Part shown: in pieces, positions 1-8,132 of the stretch
How positions within the stretch are numbered: the first letter of the stretch is position 1
Layout: each line of letters opens with the position of its first letter
Assembly: GCA_002416285.1 (NCBI GenBank)
Contig: DICM01000002.1
Span: 1-64,000 of the forward strand
Origin: Caryophanales bacterium UBA5026
Lineage (GTDB): Bacteria > Bacillota_I > Bacilli_A > RF39 > UBA660
Reading direction: 5' to 3'
DNA length: 64,000 bases
Position numbers and translations under genes: made by a program
Notes under the pieces: model-generated
Told to the model about the DNA's origin: nothing
What the model saw: the letters and a program-made list of their open reading frames with translations, nothing else
Database searches by the model: none

Positions 1-56
1 CACTTTCAAATTTAATATACAAAAATGAAAAAAGGTTAAAAAAGTAAAAAAAAGGG

Positions 57-85
57 TTGTCAAAAATAAGAGAATACGATATACT
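57..85 (+). promoter_or_regulatory. Promoter of tRNA-Ile
   Basis: A TTGTCA -35 box (57-62) and a TATACT -10 box (80-85) are separated by exactly 17 bp. Transcription should begin near 92, about 14 bases before the tRNA. Confidence 0.8.
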
Positions 86-105
86 ATAGTAGTCATTGAG
101 AAAAT

Positions 106-182
<77 letters not shown>

Positions 183-193
183 TATAGAAATCT

Positions 194-220
194 AACTCTT
201 GGAAACAAGAGTTTTCTTTT
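194..220 (+). terminator. Rho-independent terminator after tRNA-Ile
   Basis: A perfect 8-bp stem AACTCTTG/CAAGAGTT with a GAAA tetraloop is followed by TTCTTTT. It ends the single-tRNA transcript. Confidence 0.9.
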
Positions 221-352
221 GCACTTTTCCACAACTTTCTAAAATATTGATTCAAGTATAATAAGTGCTTCATAACTTTTACCATACAATATAGTGAAGA
301 GATATGATATTGAATGATAATTCATCTCTTTTTAAGTGGAAAGGAGAATATT

Positions 353-1192
353 ATGTTTCAAAAAAGATTAAATGATAATGGAATCAGGGAAAGTAGATAT
401 TATAGTAGTGATGAAAATCCATTTTTTGCGAGTGGCTTCGGTATGCCAAACTGCACTTGCTATTGTTATGGTAGAGTGTGGGAGATAACTGGTGAAAAAC
501 CTATTGGATTATCATTAAGGAATGCGAAGTATTGGTATGATGAATCAACCGGATTTGAAAAGGGTAAAGTGCCTAGAGTAGGTGCAATTATGTGCTTTAA
601 TGGCGCATATGGTCATACCTCAATGGTAGAAGAAGTAAAGGATAACGGTGATATAGTTTGCTCCAATAGTAACTATGGTGGCGATTTTTTCTTTATAACA
701 AACCATACCGCATCTAGTGGATATAATAACTATGATAAAAATTTAAAGTTTCAAGGCTTTCTTTATACCTATAAGGGAGATGAAAAAAATGAAGAAGAAA
801 AAGCTGATACGAAATATAAAGTTGGTGATACTGTCAATTATCATAGCATTTACACCAGTTCTACTAGCGATCAATCCTTAAATCCAGTTTACACGAGAGG
901 AACCATTACAAAAATCATTCCAGATAGGAAAAATCCATATTTAATTGGAAACGGTACAGGCTGGATTAATGATGCTAGTATCATCGATAAAGAGGAAAAT
1001 GTAGATCAGAGTATTACAGTTGGTAGTATGGTAAAAGTTAGAAGAGGTTCAAAAAGTTATGAGGGGGTCTCTATCGCATCGTTTGTATACGATAAAGTTT
1101 ATCGTGTTGATGAGTTAAAAAATGATCGTGCAGTACTAGATAAAAATGGAATCAGAACCGCATTTCATGTAAATGATTTAATAAGGGAATAG
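353..1192 (+). CDS. CHAP-domain cell-wall hydrolase (endolysin-like)
   Basis: Probably a cysteine amidase/endopeptidase that cuts peptidoglycan. Residues 20-140 read as a CHAP (NlpC/P60-like) domain: the catalytic Cys is in the segment NCTCYCYGR and the catalytic His in AYGHTSMVEEV, followed by the expected polar residue region CSNSNYGG. The remaining ~120 residues form two short beta-rich segments that look like SH3-type wall-binding modules. The start at 353 has AAGGAG six bases upstream; an upstream in-frame ATG at 314 has no ribosome site. No signal peptide is visible and no other phage genes are next to it, so it may be a domesticated or remnant phage lysin. The family call is firm; the role is inferred. 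Confidence 0.8.
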   Translation: MFQKRLNDNGIRESRYYSSDENPFFASGFGMPNCTCYCYGRVWEITGEKPIGLSLRNAKYWYDESTGFEKGKVPRVGAIMCFNGAYGHTSMVEEVKDNGDIVCSNSNYGGDFFFITNHTASSGYNNYDKNLKFQGFLYTYKGDEKNEEEKADTKYKVGDTVNYHSIYTSSTSDQSLNPVYTRGTITKIIPDRKNPYLIGNGTGWINDASIIDKEENVDQSITVGSMVKVRRGSKSYEGVSIASFVYDKVYRVDELKNDRAVLDKNGIRTAFHVNDLIRE

Positions 1193-1213
1193 TGTAAACT
1201 ATTTCTTTTTTTC
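1187..1213 (+). terminator. Terminator after the CHAP gene
   Basis: The hairpin GAATAGT-GTAA-ACTATTTC is followed by a run of T. It overlaps the stop codon. Confidence 0.7.
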
Positions 1214-1262
1214 TTTGACAAGGAATAACATAAATTATAAAGATTGAGAAAGAGGTGATTCT

Positions 1263-1493
1263 ATGGATACGAATGAAAATGTCCAAGATAGAATGGCTGC
1301 GTTATATCGAAAAATTGAAAGGAATGAAATTACCGAAGAAGAGTTAAGTAAAAATGTTTTTGTTATTGGTATTTCTGAATTAGAGGTGCTATCACACATT
1401 GCCTTAAAAAGAGGAAATCAAAAAGTTTATCAGACAATTGTGTTTGCGTGTAATGATGCGATTTCTAAGATAGATAAAAATCATCAAAAGTAA
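1263..1493 (+). CDS. Small helical protein, paralogue of 4776-5012
   Basis: I do not recognise a named family. It is a 76-residue acidic, alpha-helical protein without membrane segments or a signal peptide. It is a clear paralogue of the protein at 4776-5012: both share the pattern YRKI-(K/E/D)-EI-EL-K, then IGIS-LE, then GNQKVYQTIVFAC(N/C)DAI. Start is supported by GAGGTG a few bases upstream. A possible promoter, TTGACA (1215-1220) with TATAAA (1236-1241), has a short 15-bp spacer. The two paralogues bracket the radical SAM/Nudix unit, which suggests duplication or a shared role; this is inference. Confidence 0.75.
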   Translation: MDTNENVQDRMAALYRKIERNEITEEELSKNVFVIGISELEVLSHIALKRGNQKVYQTIVFACNDAISKIDKNHQK

Positions 1494-1541
1494 GAATGTT
1501 CACAACTTTTTTTAATAATGCGAATCGTTTTATAAAAGTTA

Positions 1542-1550
1542 TGATATAAT
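1542..1550 (+). promoter_or_regulatory. Extended -10 promoter of the radical SAM-Nudix unit
   Basis: TGATATAAT is an extended -10 element (TGn plus a perfect TATAAT). The -35 region is weak. Transcription would start near 1557, about 22 bases before the GTG start at 1579. Confidence 0.6.
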
Positions 1551-1578
1551 TAAAAATAGTTTGTAAAGGGGTGTAGTA

Positions 1579-3738
1579 GTGAATAAAGAATTAAGATTAA
1601 TTATAACTAGGAAATGCAATTATGATTGTTATTTTTGTCATGGTGAAGGGGTTGAAAAAGGATCTAAAGAACTACTAACTCCAGAGGATTACGAATTTTT
1701 AGTTTCTTTTTGTAAATCAAAATATGGATGGTGTACAACTACTTTAACAGGTGGGGAACCGTTGATGAGAAAAGACGTTAAAGAAATTGTAAATAAATTA
1801 AATCATCTCGGCGTACATTTAACTGTCGTATCAAATGGGGAATTGTTAAATAATTATTTTGATATTTTCAGTAAGATTAATCGGTTAAATGTTTCAATTC
1901 ATAGTTTTGATGAGGAGACTTATAATAGTATTGTTCAACGTAAGGATAAACTAAAAAAAGTAATGTCTAATTTAGCAGAACTTAGAAATATAAATCCAAA
2001 TATAGATATTAGAATTAATACCACAATAGTAAAAAATCAAAACGATAGTGTTGAAGATTATTCGAAATTGATTGAATTTGCTAAAACCTTAAATGCCAGT
2101 ATTAAAATAATTGAGTTATTTAGTGAAAATTCAAGCAAGATAGTAACATCAAATGAGATAAAAGATACTTTTTTAAATTTTGGATTTAAAGTTTTTGAGG
2201 AGCATAATCATAAACTAGTTTTATTTGATGGTGAAACAAAAATAATCATTTCAAAGATATTTTGTGCTGCAGCACATAATCGGTACAATCCAAACGATTA
2301 CTGCAATCAAAACAATGATTTATTTATATCGCCAGAAGGTAAAATTAAACTTTGCAGATATTTGGATGAAGAGGTTTCCATATTACATGAAATTAAAAAC
2401 AGAGATTTGGATGGTTTAAATTATAAAATGATTTTAGCAAATAAACTGTTAGGATTACATTGCCCATTAATGAAAAAAGAAGAAGTACTTGCAATCAATG
2501 GTGGAACACCAATAATGGATCAGCAGGAAGGTAAATTCATTCATCCTAAAATTACTAAGAAGATAGAAACAGCTGTTGTGGAACAACTATATGATACAAT
2601 ATCAATCTATGATAATAGTAATATTTTTCAAAAGTTTGAGAACGAATTTGCTAATTACCATAATAAAAAATATGGAATTGTAACTTCTTCTGGAACAAGC
2701 GCTCTTCATTCAATGTTTGATTCGATTGGCTTAAAGCAAGGGGACGAAATTATTTGTCCAATCTATACTTTTTTTGCAACCATTTCTCCAATTTTTCAAA
2801 CAGGAGCAAAACCAGTATTTGTTGATTGTGATTCAACTGGAAATATCGATTACGAAAAGATTGAACAAAATATAACCAAGAAAACAAAAGCAATTATAGT
2901 TACGCATATGTGGGGATATCCTTGTAAAATGGATGAAATAAGAAAAATAGCCGATAAATATAATATTTATCTGTTAGAAGATTGTTCCCATGCACATGGC
3001 GGAAGCTATAAAGATAAAAAATTAGGTGAATGGGGTGACGCTGCTGCCTTTAGTTTACAAGGTAATAAAATTATTACTGGTGGCGAAGGTGGAATCGTTA
3101 TTACTAACAATAAATATATCTATAAAAATTGTGTAATGCTTGGACATTACAATAAAAGATGTAAACAAGAAATATCGAAAAATAGTATTGATTATAAATA
3201 TGCAGTTACTGGAAAAGGATTAAAATTAAGAGCTCATCCACTGGCTATTAGAATCGCATATGAAATGTTTCAAGATTTAGATAAAATGAATTCTATTAAA
3301 CGAAAAATGGTTAAAATAATAGAGGAAACGGTTAAACATATTGATGGACTTGATTTAAATACTTCATATGAAGGTAGTAAAAATAGTTATTATGCTTTGA
3401 TATTTAAATATGATCCAAATAAATTTGACGGATTAAGTGTAGAAGAATTTTTGAGTACATTGCAAGCTGAGGGTGGAGTCGAATTTGACAAACCAGGTTC
3501 TACGTGTCCATTAAATCGATTGGAATTATTTAAAAATCCAAACTATTTATATCCAGAATACGAAACAATAATAGAAGCTGATAAATGCTTTGAAGAAGCT
3601 GATAAATTTTATGAAAATAGTTTTAAATTACCAGTATGGTATAATGAAGAAGATATTGATATTGTGTTAAAATATTGTGAAATATTAAAGAAAGTATCAA
3701 ATTATTATAAGAAAGAGGGAAAAAATGAAATTTTATGA
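1579..3738 (+). CDS. Radical SAM - DegT/DnrJ/EryC1/StrS aminotransferase fusion
   Basis: A 719-residue two-domain enzyme. Residues 1-295 are a MoaA-like radical SAM domain: the SAM-cluster cysteines are C13, C17 and C20 (CNYDCYFC) and the GGEP motif is at 58-61. Cysteines 229, 242, 259 and 295 could hold a second iron-sulfur cluster. From about residue 300 (AINGGTPI) a complete PLP aminotransferase of the DegT/sugar aminotransferase family begins, with SSGTSALH for phosphate binding, EDCSHAHGG, and the Schiff-base lysine K497 in SLQGNKIITGGEGG. The start is GTG with AAAGGGG upstream. Its end overlaps the next Nudix gene by 14 bases. The fused chemistry recalls separate partners such as DesI/DesII in deoxysugar synthesis, but the radical SAM half looks more MoaA-like. 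Substrate unknown. Confidence 0.9.
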   Translation: MNKELRLIITRKCNYDCYFCHGEGVEKGSKELLTPEDYEFLVSFCKSKYGWCTTTLTGGEPLMRKDVKEIVNKLNHLGVHLTVVSNGELLNNYFDIFSKINRLNVSIHSFDEETYNSIVQRKDKLKKVMSNLAELRNINPNIDIRINTTIVKNQNDSVEDYSKLIEFAKTLNASIKIIELFSENSSKIVTSNEIKDTFLNFGFKVFEEHNHKLVLFDGETKIIISKIFCAAAHNRYNPNDYCNQNNDLFISPEGKIKLCRYLDEEVSILHEIKNRDLDGLNYKMILANKLLGLHCPLMKKEEVLAINGGTPIMDQQEGKFIHPKITKKIETAVVEQLYDTISIYDNSNIFQKFENEFANYHNKKYGIVTSSGTSALHSMFDSIGLKQGDEIICPIYTFFATISPIFQTGAKPVFVDCDSTGNIDYEKIEQNITKKTKAIIVTHMWGYPCKMDEIRKIADKYNIYLLEDCSHAHGGSYKDKKLGEWGDAAAFSLQGNKIITGGEGGIVITNNKYIYKNCVMLGHYNKRCKQEISKNSIDYKYAVTGKGLKLRAHPLAIRIAYEMFQDLDKMNSIKRKMVKIIEETVKHIDGLDLNTSYEGSKNSYYALIFKYDPNKFDGLSVEEFLSTLQAEGGVEFDKPGSTCPLNRLELFKNPNYLYPEYETIIEADKCFEEADKFYENSFKLPVWYNEEDIDIVLKYCEILKKVSNYYKKEGKNEIL

Positions 3739-4186
3739 TTTATTAATTGAAAAAGGAAAAGAAGAAGGTATTATAAAAAATGTCGTTGGAGGAATTGTAT
3801 TAAATTCAAATAATGAGATTTTAATTATGACTAGAAAATCCGATGACTTCATGGGTGGAATTGATGAACTTCCAAGTGGAAACATGGAGAGTGGAGAAAC
3901 TATCTATGACGCATTAGTAAGAGAAGTAAAAGAAGAAACTAATCTTGACATAGATCACGTTAATAGTTATATCAATAGTTTTGATTATATTTCAGGAAGT
4001 GGAAAGAAAGCAAGACAATATAATTTCGTTGTAACGGTTAAATCAACTGATGAAGTAAGATTAACAGAACATGACAGCTATAAATGGTTAACAATTGCCG
4101 ATGCAAGGAGTAATCCTAAAATTACCGATGAAGTAAAATATACTTTGGAAATATATTATTTTAATTCAATGCAAGGGGAACAATAA
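3725..4186 (+). CDS. Nudix hydrolase 1 of the radical SAM unit
   Basis: A 153-residue Nudix pyrophosphohydrolase. The Nudix box runs from G52 (GNMESGETIYDALVREVKEE) with the metal-binding REVKEE core. It hydrolyses X-diphosphate-Y substrates; the actual substrate cannot be read from sequence. It starts inside the end of the radical SAM-aminotransferase gene (14-base overlap) and ends two bases before the second Nudix gene, so the three are surely one transcript and translationally coupled. About 25 residues precede the core fold. The coupling suggests it processes a nucleotide or nucleotide-sugar made or used by the fusion enzyme (inference). Confidence 0.9.
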   Translation: MKFYDLLIEKGKEEGIIKNVVGGIVLNSNNEILIMTRKSDDFMGGIDELPSGNMESGETIYDALVREVKEETNLDIDHVNSYINSFDYISGSGKKARQYNFVVTVKSTDEVRLTEHDSYKWLTIADARSNPKITDEVKYTLEIYYFNSMQGEQ

Positions 4187-4188
4187 TC

Positions 4189-4674
4189 ATGGAAATTCAT
4201 TTTTGTGCAACCGCTTGTATTGTAGATAAAGAAGAACAAAAAATATTATTTATTCATCATAAAAAACTCAACAAATGGTTATTTGTTGGTGGTCACATCG
4301 AAGCGAATGAAGATCCTGAAACAGCTGTTTACCGGGAAGTAAAAGAAGAAACAAATTTAGATATTACCTTATTAGGAGATCGATATCCAAGACAGGAAGA
4401 TTATATTAAACCATTTGCTTTACAACGAAATGTTGTAAATGAAAATCATATACACATTGATATTTTCTACATTGCTCTAGCGAATAATCCAAGTCAGATT
4501 AAAGCAAAAGAAGATGAAGTGTTAAATTATAAATGGTTTTCTAAAGATGAAATTATCAACAATGATTTTGACACGTTTCCAGAAAAGAAACAAATGGCAA
4601 TTGATGCATTAGATTATGTTGATAAATTATCTTTTGATGTAAGAATAAAAACAAAAAATTTAAAAGAGTCATAA
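4189..4674 (+). CDS. Nudix hydrolase 2 of the radical SAM unit
   Basis: A second, different Nudix protein of 161 residues. Its box begins at GGHIEANEDPETAVYREVKEE and has the conserved REVKEE core. It begins directly with the beta-strand of the fold (residues IHFCATACIVDKEEQKILFI) and lacks the N-terminal extension of its neighbour. The sequence beyond the box (HIHIDIFYIAL) fits MutT-like or ADP-ribose-type enzymes, but substrate is unknown. Its stop lies inside a strong terminator, so it is the last gene of the unit. Confidence 0.9.
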   Translation: MEIHFCATACIVDKEEQKILFIHHKKLNKWLFVGGHIEANEDPETAVYREVKEETNLDITLLGDRYPRQEDYIKPFALQRNVVNENHIHIDIFYIALANNPSQIKAKEDEVLNYKWFSKDEIINNDFDTFPEKKQMAIDALDYVDKLSFDVRIKTKNLKES

Positions 4675-4691
4675 TAGACTCTTTTGCTTTT
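4662..4691 (+). terminator. Terminator of the radical SAM-Nudix unit
   Basis: A perfect 9-bp stem AAAAGAGTC/GACTCTTTT with loop ATAATA precedes a T-rich tail. The stop codon is in the loop. Confidence 0.9.
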
Positions 4692-4739
4692 TCTAAGTAA
4701 AAAATTATTCTTAAAAAAATAGTAAAATTAATTATTTTA

Positions 4740-4748
4740 TGATAGAAT
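4740..4748 (+). promoter_or_regulatory. Extended -10 element before the second small paralogue
   Basis: TGATAGAAT is an extended -10 element 27 bases before the ATG at 4776. No good -35 box is visible. Confidence 0.4.
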
Positions 4749-4775
4749 ATATTCTTAAAGAAAGAAGTGTGCTGT

Positions 4776-5012
4776 ATGAATAATGTTGAAATATCTGCTA
4801 CGTTGTTAGCAGAATTGTATCGGAAAATTGATAAGGATGAAATTATGAGAGAAGATTTAGCAAAGAGTGCTACTTCAATTGGAATTTCCACATTAGAAAT
4901 GATATCAAAAATTGCTTTAAAAAATGGAAATCAAAAAGTATATCAAACAATAGTCTTTGCTTGTTGTGATGCAATTACAAACATACAAGAGACGTCAAAA
5001 ATAGCAAAATAG
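4776..5012 (+). CDS. Small helical protein, paralogue of 1263-1493
   Basis: A 78-residue helical protein with no recognised family. It shares YRKIDKDEI, IGIS-LE-IS-IALK and GNQKVYQTIVFAC-DAI with the protein at 1263-1493. I place the start at ATG 4776, with a purine-rich AAAGAAAGAAG stretch upstream, rather than the GTG at 4767, which sits inside that stretch. It is monocistronic, with its own extended -10 and terminator. An antisense open frame of 111 codons over this gene is a shadow. Confidence 0.75.
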   Translation: MNNVEISATLLAELYRKIDKDEIMREDLAKSATSIGISTLEMISKIALKNGNQKVYQTIVFACCDAITNIQETSKIAK

Positions 5013-5025
5013 CTATTTTTTTTTA
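4997..5025 (+). terminator. Terminator after the second small paralogue
   Basis: The stem AAATAGC/GCTATTT (4999-5005 with 5012-5018) and loop AAAATA are followed by a long T run. The stop codon lies in the hairpin. Confidence 0.85.
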
Positions 5026-5035
5026 ATTGAAATGG

Positions 5036-5064
5036 TTGATTTATACAATGGATTTGCTTATAAT
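5036..5064 (+). promoter_or_regulatory. Promoter of a truncated reading frame
   Basis: TTGATT (5036-5041), 17 bp, then TATAAT (5059-5064). It points to a 13-codon frame at 5099, so an intact gene may once have been here. Confidence 0.6.
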
Positions 5065-5098
5065 AGCTCATTATTAAAAGAAGTGAGTGATAAGTAGT

Positions 5099-5140
5099 AT
5101 GTTAGAAGTAAAATTAACTAATGAATTAACTGTTAAATAG
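5099..5140 (+). pseudogene. 13-codon open frame, possible remnant
   Basis: An ATG-started frame of 13 codons (MLEVKLTNELTVK) ends at a TAG. It lies about 35 bases after a well-formed promoter. No recognisable product. It may be a true micro-ORF or the cut-down 5' end of a lost gene; the stretch 5141-5260 holds nothing else I can support. Confidence 0.25.
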
Positions 5141-5261
5141 ATTGTTAAAATGCCATACATTCGAGTTTTGGTAAAAAGTATAATATCAATTAGCGATTGA
5201 TTCGCCAGTATATTAACACACATCATAACAATTGTAACATTATATTTCAAATCACAAAGTA

Positions 5262-5290
5262 TTGCAAAATGGATTTAATTGTGCTATATT
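5262..5290 (+). promoter_or_regulatory. Promoter of the acyltransferase gene
   Basis: TTGCAA (5262-5267), 17 bp, TATATT (5285-5290). The inferred transcription start (about 5297) excludes the longer frame that begins upstream and decides the start of the next gene. Confidence 0.75.
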
Positions 5291-5316
5291 CTACTAATAG
5301 CATGGGAAGTGTGTCG

Positions 5317-6333
5317 ATGACTGAAAAGAAACATTATATATATTTGGATATTTTAAACATTGTTGCCTGTATTGCAGTTGTATATTTACATTGTAACGGA
5401 ATAGTTCATTCGTTTTCTAATACAATTGCATGGAAGCAGGCTCTCATAATTGAGGTAGTCTGTTATTTTGCAGTACCTATATTTTTAATGATAACAGGAG
5501 CAAATTTATTAAATTACAGAGAAAAATATGATACTAAAAAATTTTTGCAAAAAAGATTTTTTAAAGTAGTAATTCCTTATATTGTATGGTCATATATATA
5601 TTATATAATATACAGAGATACAGCAAACCCAATTGGATTTGTAAAAGAATTTTTAAATGGTAGCATAGAACCTATATTCTGGTTTTTTCCGATGATTATT
5701 TCATTATATTTAGTAATTCCCATTGTTTCAATTTTTGCGAAAAAAGAATATAAAAAAGAAATTATTTATATGATTATTATTATTTTTTTATTTCAGTCAA
5801 TTTTAGATCCTATATGTAAGGTTTTGAATATTTCTTATCCATCAGTATTTTCATATATGAGAAGCGGATTAGGATATTTGATTTTTCCATTATTAGGTTA
5901 TATTTTTGCTAATAACGATTTTAAAAAATATTCAAAGTCACTTTATGCATTAACTCTAGTTTGTTGGATAATAAGGTATTTTTATACATATCATTATAGT
6001 ATTGCAGGGAATATTATTAATAAAAATTTATTTAATTATCTTGGATTTGTAAGTGTAATTCCAGCAATCGCAATTTTTGTTTTTTTTAAAAATATAAATT
6101 GGAATAAATTATTAAATGAAAAAATAAAGTTTGCAATACAATATTTTTCTGCTTGTTCTTTCGGAGTATATTTGATTCATGTATTATTAAAATCAAAATT
6201 AACTAATTTATTTAGTTTGGATCGGTATTCAATAACTTATAGATTAATTTTTCCAATATTATTGTATCTACTTTGTGTTCTAATTGTATTTGTTATAAAA
6301 AAATTACCAATTTTTAAAAAAATAGTACCATGA
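5317..6333 (+). CDS. Acyltransferase 3 family membrane protein
   Basis: A 338-residue polytopic membrane protein of the acyltransferase-3 (OafB/OatA/WecH-like) family, which O-acetylates or otherwise acylates sugars at the membrane. The N-terminal helix contains YLDILNIVACIAVVYLHCNG, where the family's catalytic His sits, and about ten hydrophobic segments follow. The start is set at ATG 5317 (GGGAAG seven bases upstream, after the inferred transcription start); ATG 5302 is a possible alternative. It is transcribed alone, just before the polysaccharide locus, and probably decorates that polymer (inference). Confidence 0.85.
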   Translation: MTEKKHYIYLDILNIVACIAVVYLHCNGIVHSFSNTIAWKQALIIEVVCYFAVPIFLMITGANLLNYREKYDTKKFLQKRFFKVVIPYIVWSYIYYIIYRDTANPIGFVKEFLNGSIEPIFWFFPMIISLYLVIPIVSIFAKKEYKKEIIYMIIIIFLFQSILDPICKVLNISYPSVFSYMRSGLGYLIFPLLGYIFANNDFKKYSKSLYALTLVCWIIRYFYTYHYSIAGNIINKNLFNYLGFVSVIPAIAIFVFFKNINWNKLLNEKIKFAIQYFSACSFGVYLIHVLLKSKLTNLFSLDRYSITYRLIFPILLYLLCVLIVFVIKKLPIFKKIVP

Positions 6334-6350
6334 TACTATTTTTTATTTTT
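6317..6350 (+). terminator. Terminator after the acyltransferase gene
   Basis: AAAAATAGTA/TACTATTTTT stem around the TGA stop, followed by T-rich sequence. Confidence 0.85.
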
Positions 6351-6521
6351 AAACAGTATATGAACTTATATTTTCACGAATAGTGTGTTACAATTATTTT
6401 TAATCTCAATTTTTCATAAATGTTGGATTTTTATTGCGATGACATTACATTTCGATTTAAGATATATGAAAAGATAAAGATTATAAAATAAAATATTTGT
6501 TAAATGAAATGATAAATATAC

Positions 6522-6547
6522 AAACAGGGTTGCACCCTGTTTTTAAA
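6522..6547 (+). terminator. Strong hairpin-terminator in the leader of the polysaccharide locus
   Basis: A perfect 9-bp stem AAACAGGGT/ACCCTGTTT with a three-base loop TGC and a T tail lies 120 bp before the priming transferase and 170 bp after the previous gene's own terminator. The remainder of this 327-bp gap (6334-6660) holds no gene that I can see. Confidence 0.8.
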
Positions 6548-6551
6548 TATG

Positions 6552-6580
6552 TTAAAATGTGGGTAGTTAATTTTTATAAT
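6552..6580 (+). promoter_or_regulatory. Candidate promoter of the polysaccharide operon
   Basis: A perfect TATAAT (6575-6580) lies 17 bp after a poor -35 match TTAAAA (6552-6557), directly downstream of a terminator hairpin. The leader to the ATG at 6661 would be about 74 bases. Confidence 0.5.
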
Positions 6581-6660
6581 TTAGTAGTCTATATTTAGAT
6601 GATGTTTATGGCATTTTTTGCGCCTTTTTTATACATTTTAAGTGTTATGGGAGTGATTTG

Positions 6661-7350
6661 ATGAACGAAACAGACATATTAAAACAAGAAGAAACACTTG
6701 TTTCAGAGAGTTCTGTTGAAATAGTAGAACCATTATATTACACAATTATTAAAAGAAGTATAGATTTTTTTTGTGGTTTATTTGGATGCTTTTTTTTGAT
6801 TCCATTGACGATTGCAATTAAAATTGCTAGTTTAGCAACAAAGGACACAGCCCCTATTTTTTTTAAACAAGAAAGAATTGGTAGAGACGGGAGAACAATT
6901 TATATTTATAAATTTCGTTCTATGATACCAAATGCGGATAAAGCACTTGAGAGATTAATTGAAACAGATGAAGCAATAAGAATCGAATATAAGCGATATA
7001 AAAAATTGAAGAATGATCCAAGAATTACCAAGATCGGAAAGTTCATTCGAGACACTTCTATCGATGAATTTCCTCAATTTATTAATATATTAAAAGGGGA
7101 TATGTCTGTAGTAGGTCCTAGGCCATATTTATTTCGAGAAAAAGAAGATATGGGAGAATATTATGAAACTATTGTAAAAATGAAACCTGGTCTTACTGGA
7201 TATTGGCAAGTAAATGGAAGAAGTGGTACTGATTTTGTTGACCGTTTAGTAAAAGATGAGTACTATTTATCTCATCGAGGCATTCGTATGGATACAAAGA
7301 TTATGATAAAGACATTTTCCAAAGTTTTAAAAAAGGAAGGTGCCAAATAG
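6661..7350 (+). CDS. Undecaprenyl-phosphate sugar-phosphate transferase (priming enzyme)
   Basis: Starts polymer synthesis by moving a sugar-1-phosphate from UDP-sugar to undecaprenyl phosphate at the cytoplasmic membrane. The 229-residue protein is the short PglC/WcaJ-C-terminal type: one N-terminal membrane hairpin (FFCGLFGCFFLIPLTIAI), then the bacterial sugar transferase domain with KFRSM, the catalytic DE pair in DTSIDEFPQF, GDMSVVGPRP and PGLTGYWQVNGRS. ATG 6661 is preferred over the in-frame TTG at 6658 because GGGAG lies seven bases upstream. The next gene's GTG overlaps its stop by one base. Confidence 0.93.
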   Translation: MNETDILKQEETLVSESSVEIVEPLYYTIIKRSIDFFCGLFGCFFLIPLTIAIKIASLATKDTAPIFFKQERIGRDGRTIYIYKFRSMIPNADKALERLIETDEAIRIEYKRYKKLKNDPRITKIGKFIRDTSIDEFPQFINILKGDMSVVGPRPYLFREKEDMGEYYETIVKMKPGLTGYWQVNGRSGTDFVDRLVKDEYYLSHRGIRMDTKIMIKTFSKVLKKEGAK

Positions 7351-8132
7351 TGAAGAGGATTAAAGTGTTGGTAGTGACACATAAAGAGTACAAGATGCCA
7401 GAAGATGAATGCTATTTGCCCATCCAGGTAGGAACACATAATAAAATTGATTTGGGTTATACAAAAGATAATACAGGAGTAAATATCGCAACAAAAAATC
7501 CAAAATACTGTGAATTAACCGCTATGTATTGGGCATGGAAAAATTTAGATGCAGAATATATCGGAATCACACATTACAGAAGACATTTAGGAACGATTAA
7601 TACAGTAAAATCTAAAAATCCTTATGATAATATCATAAAAATGGTTGAAATTGATCAACTACTAAATAATACAGATATTATTTTACCAAAAAAAAGAAAT
7701 TATTATATTGAAACTTTATACTCACATTACAAAAATACTTTGTATGTTGAGCCGTTGGATAAAACGCGGGATATTCTTGAACAATTATATCCGGCATATA
7801 TTCCTTTCTTTGACAAAATTAAAAAGAGAAGATCAGGGCATATGTTTAATATGTTTATTATGGAGAAAGCGAAATTTGACGATTATTGTGAATGGTTGTT
7901 TCAAATATTAGGAGAATTAGAGAATCAGATTGACGATTCTATCTATGATTCGTTTCATAAAAGATTTTATGGACGAATTAGTGAATTGTTGTTAGATGTT
8001 TGGATAGAAAAAAACAATTACTCATATAAAGAGATTCCTTATGTAAATATGGAACAAAATAATGTTTTAAAAAAAGGAACATCATTTTTAATAGCGAAAT
8101 TTACAAAGAAGAAATATGGGAAGAGTTTTTGA
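7350..8132 (+). CDS. DUF4422 glycosyltransferase
   Basis: A 260-residue DUF4422 protein, a family found in capsule and exopolysaccharide clusters and regarded as glycosyltransferases. Family signatures are VVTHKEYKMP near the start, KNPKYCELTAMYWAWKNL, and GITHYRRHLG. No membrane segments. It starts with GTG overlapping the TAG of the priming transferase, so it is translationally coupled and may add the second sugar (inference). Confidence 0.85.
   Translation: MKRIKVLVVTHKEYKMPEDECYLPIQVGTHNKIDLGYTKDNTGVNIATKNPKYCELTAMYWAWKNLDAEYIGITHYRRHLGTINTVKSKNPYDNIIKMVEIDQLLNNTDIILPKKRNYYIETLYSHYKNTLYVEPLDKTRDILEQLYPAYIPFFDKIKKRRSGHMFNMFIMEKAKFDDYCEWLFQILGELENQIDDSIYDSFHKRFYGRISELLLDVWIEKNNYSYKEIPYVNMEQNNVLKKGTSFLIAKFTKKKYGKSF

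Noticed and set aside
353..1192. Prophage around the CHAP gene
   Set aside because: No holin, tail, integrase or capsid genes are visible within several kb; a single lysin-like gene does not make a prophage.
1579..3738. Radical SAM and aminotransferase as two genes joined by an assembly error
   Set aside because: The joint has no ribosome site before Met298, spacing is in frame without a low-complexity run, and reading is continuous; treated as a true fusion.
4556..4891. Minus-strand frame of 111 codons opposite the second Nudix and second small paralogue
   Set aside because: It lies antisense to two well-supported genes, has no ribosome site and a composition typical of shadow frames.
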